Positions 5,936 through 8,747 of a stretch of 8,747 nt of DNA are shown here, one piece after another. The position numbers and the translations under genes are program-made. Location of the stretch: contig DLMG01000395.1 in the NCBI GenBank assembly GCA_002479245.1, positions 1 to 8,747 of the forward strand. The letters are read 5' to 3'. Below the pieces are notes generated by a model, which saw only the letters and a program-made list of their open reading frames with translations, ran no database searches and was not told the DNA's origin. Position 1 is the stretch's first letter; every line of letters starts with the position of its first letter. The DNA is from Verrucomicrobia subdivision 3 bacterium UBA7542. Its GTDB lineage: Bacteria; Verrucomicrobiota; Verrucomicrobiia; Limisphaerales; UBA11358.

Positions 5936-5941
5936 AGGATG
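5903..5941 (+). repeat. Copy 2 of the GCCGGG...CTTCATTTT-RGGATG module
   Basis: This 39-bp segment matches 1191-1228 at most positions, including CTTCATTTT and GGATG at the end with one substitution between. It overlaps the terminator and contains the integrase stop codon. Both copies lie just after a plus-strand gene of the element. Confidence 0.45.
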
Positions 5942-6968
5942 CCGCAGCAAGCTGTTTTTCAGCCATGTGCAAGGGGACTAATTTCTCCTCGTAATTTTCC
6001 AGCGATGGGCAAATGGCAACGCCTTCGCGGGCATATTCGCGGTGAACCGCAAGGCTGGCGTGTCCTAACGCACTTTGCGCGAAACGTTCCGGCATTCCAC
6101 ATTGCTTTGCGCGGGACGCCCAAGCGTAGCGGTAGCTGTGCAAACTGACTCCCTCAATTTTCAAAATGCGGCAGCGCCGACGAAATTCAGCCGCGCGATC
6201 TTTATCTTTCAATGCGGATATTTTAGGGAATAGCGCGCCTTCGGATGACAGTTTTTTCAAAAGCGATTCCAGTCGCGCGCCGATTTCAAGCATACAGAGT
6301 TCGCCGGTTTTCTGCCGGTGATACGACAATAAGTGATTTTTCCAGTCAATGTTTGCCGCCGTCAGATTCGCGCCGTCGGTCTGCGCCGAGCCGATTTCCC
6401 ACAACAGTTCGTAATAAAGTTTTCGTTCGGCGTTGTTCTCGGCTTGGATAATCCGGTGATGTTCTTCAAACGTGATGGCGCGTCTGTGTTTCTTTTCAAT
6501 TTTCGGCCAGAGCTTTGGTGGAATGACAGGCGCAAGAATCCAACCCATGCCCAAAGCCAGATTGTGCAGACAGCGCAAAGTATGATGGACGAACACGCCG
6601 CCGGATTTAAGCACCATGTAAAAATCCTCTGCCGTTGTTTCCACCAACCGTTTGTTGCGGATGAAATTGAATACCTGGCTTTTGATCGCCCGCTCCCGTC
6701 GCAGCCGGGTGCTCTCCTTTTTCACCGCACAAAATTCCTGAATCACGAAAGCCCAAGTGCGTTTCGCCAGTTTCGGATCAGTGCCGACCAAATAGGCTTT
6801 GGCAATGGAGATGTTGATGGCCGGTTGCGTGGCCGCGTCATTCTTCGCGCGGACGATTTGTTTCGCTTCCTCTCGGTCACTGGTATGAAGGCTTTCTCGT
6901 TTGCCCGTTGTCGAATCGAAACTGAAGAAGATTTCCTTCCGTTTGCAGAGCCAGTATTTTGTTTTCAT
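5934..6968 (-). CDS. Tyrosine recombinase/integrase with non-canonical box I
   Basis: A 344-residue site-specific recombinase that would integrate and excise the element. Start: ATG at 6968 preceded by AAAGG at five to six bases (the in-frame GTG two codons earlier is less well placed). The N-terminal part (to about 60) suits an arm-type DNA-binding domain, residues 62-150 the core-binding helical domain and 165-325 the catalytic domain. Visible active-site residues: Lys220 in YHRQKTGE, His277 and Arg280 in SLHSYRYAWA, His303 in ALGHAS, and the nucleophile Tyr312 in AVHREYA. In box I, where GxRQxD is expected, it reads GSAQTD, so the first catalytic Arg is Ala195. It is otherwise intact, with no frameshift. 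It is transcribed away from the tRNA-Asn gene into the element, and converges on the HTH operon. Confidence 0.85.
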   Translation of the reverse strand: MKTKYWLCKRKEIFFSFDSTTGKRESLHTSDREEAKQIVRAKNDAATQPAINISIAKAYLVGTDPKLAKRTWAFVIQEFCAVKKESTRLRRERAIKSQVFNFIRNKRLVETTAEDFYMVLKSGGVFVHHTLRCLHNLALGMGWILAPVIPPKLWPKIEKKHRRAITFEEHHRIIQAENNAERKLYYELLWEIGSAQTDGANLTAANIDWKNHLLSYHRQKTGELCMLEIGARLESLLKKLSSEGALFPKISALKDKDRAAEFRRRCRILKIEGVSLHSYRYAWASRAKQCGMPERFAQSALGHASLAVHREYAREGVAICPSLENYEEKLVPLHMAEKQLAAAS

Positions 6969-6969
6969 A

Positions 6970-6991
6970 GACACCTTTCAGCATAGGTGTC
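6970..6991 (-). promoter_or_regulatory. Inverted repeat over the integrase ribosome binding site
   Basis: GACACCT (6970-6976) and AGGTGTC (6985-6991) form a perfect 7-bp inverted repeat with an 8-nt spacer, starting two bases upstream of the integrase ATG. In the mRNA the downstream arm includes the AGG of the Shine-Dalgarno sequence, so a hairpin would hide it; as DNA it could be an operator. Function is inferred. Confidence 0.45.
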
Positions 6992-7020
6992 TCCGAAGTT
7001 TTTGCTTAACGAGCAGTGAA

Positions 7021-7150
7021 CGGATTGTAACCGGATTCTTTCAGATTACGCGGGAGTTGTTGTTCCGCACGTCAGTTACTACACGTTTCACTACACACTT
7101 TCGCTTTTTTTGCAACCTGCCTCCGCAAGCTGTCGTTGTCCACCAACGAC
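7021..7150. other. Putative attachment-site flank with repeats
   Basis: The gap between integrase and tRNA has no gene but holds short repeats of the kind found in integrase arm regions: CGGATT at 7021-7026 and 7032-7037 (11-bp spacing), ACTACAC at 7078-7084 and 7090-7096 (12-bp spacing), and a perfect inverted repeat GTCGTTG (7132-7138) and CAACGAC (7144-7150) ten bases beyond the CCA end of the tRNA. The last could instead be a tRNA processing or termination hairpin, though no T tract follows on the minus strand. A TACAAT hexamer on the minus strand (7024-7029) is a possible -10 box for the integrase. Confidence 0.35.
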
Positions 7151-7159
7151 TTAATTAAA

Positions 7160-7190
7160 TGGCTCCAGAGGTAGGGCTCGAACCTACAAC
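7160..7190. other. Presumed att core within the tRNA-Asn 3' end
   Basis: Tyrosine integrases often use the 3' half of a tRNA gene as att core, and the integrase here starts 192 bp away and reads away from it. The element would then occupy everything to the left, and a direct copy of the T-arm and acceptor sequence should mark its other end. No such copy is present in this window, so the other end lies further left. The exact core borders cannot be set from one end alone. Confidence 0.45.
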
Positions 7191-7234
7191 ATCACGGTTA
7201 ACAGCCGCGCGCTCTACCATTGAGCTACTCTGGA
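7160..7234 (-). tRNA. tRNA-Asn (anticodon GTT)
   Basis: A complete 75-nt cloverleaf including the encoded CCA (complement at 7160-7162). Acceptor stem TCCAGAG (7234-7228) pairs with CTCTGGA (7170-7164); discriminator base G; D stem GCTC/GAGC; anticodon stem CGCGG/CCGTG with loop CTGTTAA, anticodon GTT; T stem GTAGG/CCTAC with loop TTCGAGC. It carries Asn to ribosomes. It lies between mutM and the integrase and probably serves as the integration site, with its 3' part recreated by the element. Confidence 0.95.
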
Positions 7235-7288
7235 ATCCAAAGGGAGTGAATGTTAACAAACCGGCAATCGGCGCGTCAAACCGATTCG

Positions 7289-8140
7289 TCACGCAGACTG
7301 GCAGCGCGGGCAATAAAACGTGCTCCGCCCGGCCTGCCGGATGCGCTTGATCAAACGACCGCAATCCAGACAAGGCCGCCCGGCACGATCATAAACCCGC
7401 AACCGCTCCTCGTAATAATCCGGGGCGCCCGCCGCCCGGCCAAAATAAAAAAGTCTGTCCGACCTGCTCCCGCCAAAATTCAACGGCACGGTGCTGCCGC
7501 ATTCGATGGCTTCAGCCAAAACCTTGCGAATCGCCCGCCAAAGCCGCGTGACTTGTGACCCGGTCAGTCTTCGCGCCGGCAATCGCGGCGGGATGCGGGC
7601 GCGAAACAACGCTTCACTCGCGTAGATGTTGCCGATGCCGGCAATGAGCGTTTGATCCAGCAATTTGATTTTGATGGCCTGCCGCGACCGTTTCAGCGAC
7701 TGCGCGAACGCCGATTTGTCAAAGGCGCCGTCGAGCGGCTCCGGTCCCAGCTTTTTCACGGCGGAAGTGTCCAGCGTCAACCGGCCAAAATAGCGCGTGT
7801 CCTCGTAAATCAAATTTTCTCCCCCCAAATCGAGCACCACCGCCGCGTGCCGGGGCGGACGCCTGTTTTTCCGCGCGAGATAAATCCGGCCGGTCATTCC
7901 CAGATGTCCGAGCAGCGTCACCGGTTCACCGCCGGTTTTCGCGCGAAGTTGAAACAGCAGATATTTGCCGCGACGCGACAGTCCGGTGAATTTTGCGCCC
8001 AGCAGGGTTCGGCGGAAATTGCGAAGCGAAGTCGGTGCCAGCACCTTTGCGCGCCGCACGTTCACACCACAAATGGTTTTGCCGCGAATCAGCGGGCGCA
8101 AATGGCGGGCGAGCACTTCGACTTCCGGGAGTTCAGGCAT
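7289..8140 (-). CDS. mutM: Formamidopyrimidine-DNA glycosylase (Fpg/MutM)
   Basis: A full-length 283-residue base-excision-repair enzyme that removes 8-oxoguanine and formamidopyrimidines and cleaves the abasic site by beta/delta-elimination. The start MPELPEVE supplies the N-terminal Pro2 nucleophile and Glu3; Lys59 in SRRGKYLLF is the conserved DNA-contacting lysine; LLGHLGMTG at 76-84 and YEDTRYFG at 112-119 are family signatures. The H2TH region includes LLDQTLIAGIGNIYASEALF (160-179). The C-terminal zinc finger has C257, C260, C277 and C280 with Arg271 in its loop. Length is normal for the family. It lies 54 bp upstream of tRNA-Asn on the same strand and downstream of pyrH. There is no evident Shine-Dalgarno sequence before the ATG. 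The gene is host chromosome outside the element. Confidence 0.97.
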   Translation of the reverse strand: MPELPEVEVLARHLRPLIRGKTICGVNVRRAKVLAPTSLRNFRRTLLGAKFTGLSRRGKYLLFQLRAKTGGEPVTLLGHLGMTGRIYLARKNRRPPRHAAVVLDLGGENLIYEDTRYFGRLTLDTSAVKKLGPEPLDGAFDKSAFAQSLKRSRQAIKIKLLDQTLIAGIGNIYASEALFRARIPPRLPARRLTGSQVTRLWRAIRKVLAEAIECGSTVPLNFGGSRSDRLFYFGRAAGAPDYYEERLRVYDRAGRPCLDCGRLIKRIRQAGRSTFYCPRCQSA

Positions 8141-8149
8141 GAATGGGGT

Positions 8150-8290
8150 GGAATGACGAATGACTAAACCATAATGACTAAAGAATGACGAAACTCAAAT
8201 GCCCCATGAGCGCGAAGGCACGGTGATTGGTTTCGGCATTTGGCCATTGGGATTTCCTTCGTCATTCGGGCTTCGTTATTAGTCATTGGT
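8150..8290. repeat. Imperfect inverted repeat between mutM and pyrH
   Basis: The two arms carry the same words in the same order when one is reverse-complemented: AACC, AATGACTA, GAATGACGAA, CAAATGCC. In the left arm these run from about 8167 to 8203; in the right arm from about 8235 to 8291. The right arm is longer by small insertions. Extra AATGAC copies precede the left arm at 8152-8165. It resembles a dispersed intergenic palindrome and could fold as a cruciform or RNA hairpin. The remaining gap to pyrH (8291-8358) shows nothing clear. Confidence 0.5.
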
Positions 8291-8358
8291 TCCTGGCACC
8301 GGTGATGAATCCACTGGAAACATCGAAAAACCTGAATTCTTTACTTCCGCTTTTCGCG

Positions 8359-8747
<389 letters not shown>

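Noticed and set aside
5165..5950. 261-codon minus-strand open frame opposite both HTH genes
   Set aside because: Antisense to genes with a strong Shine-Dalgarno sequence and HTH layout; Arg-rich shadow translation.
6333..6986. 217-codon plus-strand open frame opposite the integrase
   Set aside because: It is antisense to a reading frame with all downstream tyrosine-recombinase motifs and has no similarity of its own.

Overview
The window looks like the right end of an integrated mobile element sitting next to a conserved chromosomal block in a soil- or freshwater-type bacterium, most likely Verrucomicrobiota (Pedosphaera/Limisphaerales-like). That placement is inference: it rests on the flavour of the MutM and UMP kinase, on the pair of small HTH proteins next to a divergent tyrosine integrase (a combination I associate with that phylum), and on intergenic repeats of an AATGACGAA type. 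No rRNA or full marker gene is present to confirm it.

Layout. Positions 1-1134 hold the C-terminal third of a MobF-type relaxase/helicase whose beginning lies outside the window. From 1270 to 2155 three truncated genes are joined head to tail: the N-terminus of an HNH-type protein, a single Sel1 repeat, and the N-terminal domain of ComEC, which breaks off inside its HLFAI motif. An AT-rich island follows (about 2156-3780) with two intact genes: a PD-(D/E)XK-like nuclease candidate and a membrane protein or lipoprotein with a GRAM/PH-like C-terminus. The island ends near a second Sel1 fragment. Positions 3840-4340 contain no convincing gene (a weak reverse-strand reading frame and possible dispersed-repeat sequence). 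Positions 4345-4631 are a dense run of hairpins.

The integration module spans 4673-7150: two HTH proteins on the plus strand (the second with a strong Shine-Dalgarno sequence overlapping the stop of the first), a bidirectional terminator, and a convergent tyrosine integrase. The integrase keeps the catalytic Lys, HxxR, GH and Tyr but has Ala where the first catalytic Arg is expected. Its start lies 192 bp from the 3' end of tRNA-Asn(GTT), the presumed attachment site. Beyond the tRNA is host chromosome: mutM, an inverted-repeat intergenic element, and pyrH running off the right edge, all on the minus strand.

How the parts work together (inference): the relaxase would process the excised element for transfer, the integrase and HTH proteins would handle integration and excision at tRNA-Asn, and the AT-rich island would be cargo. 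The gene fragments suggest that this part of the element has been rearranged repeatedly. The features most worth a second look are the 4345-4631 structured region, the two-gene AT-rich cargo, the mosaic of gene fragments bounded by Sel1 pieces, and the integrase lacking box-I Arg.
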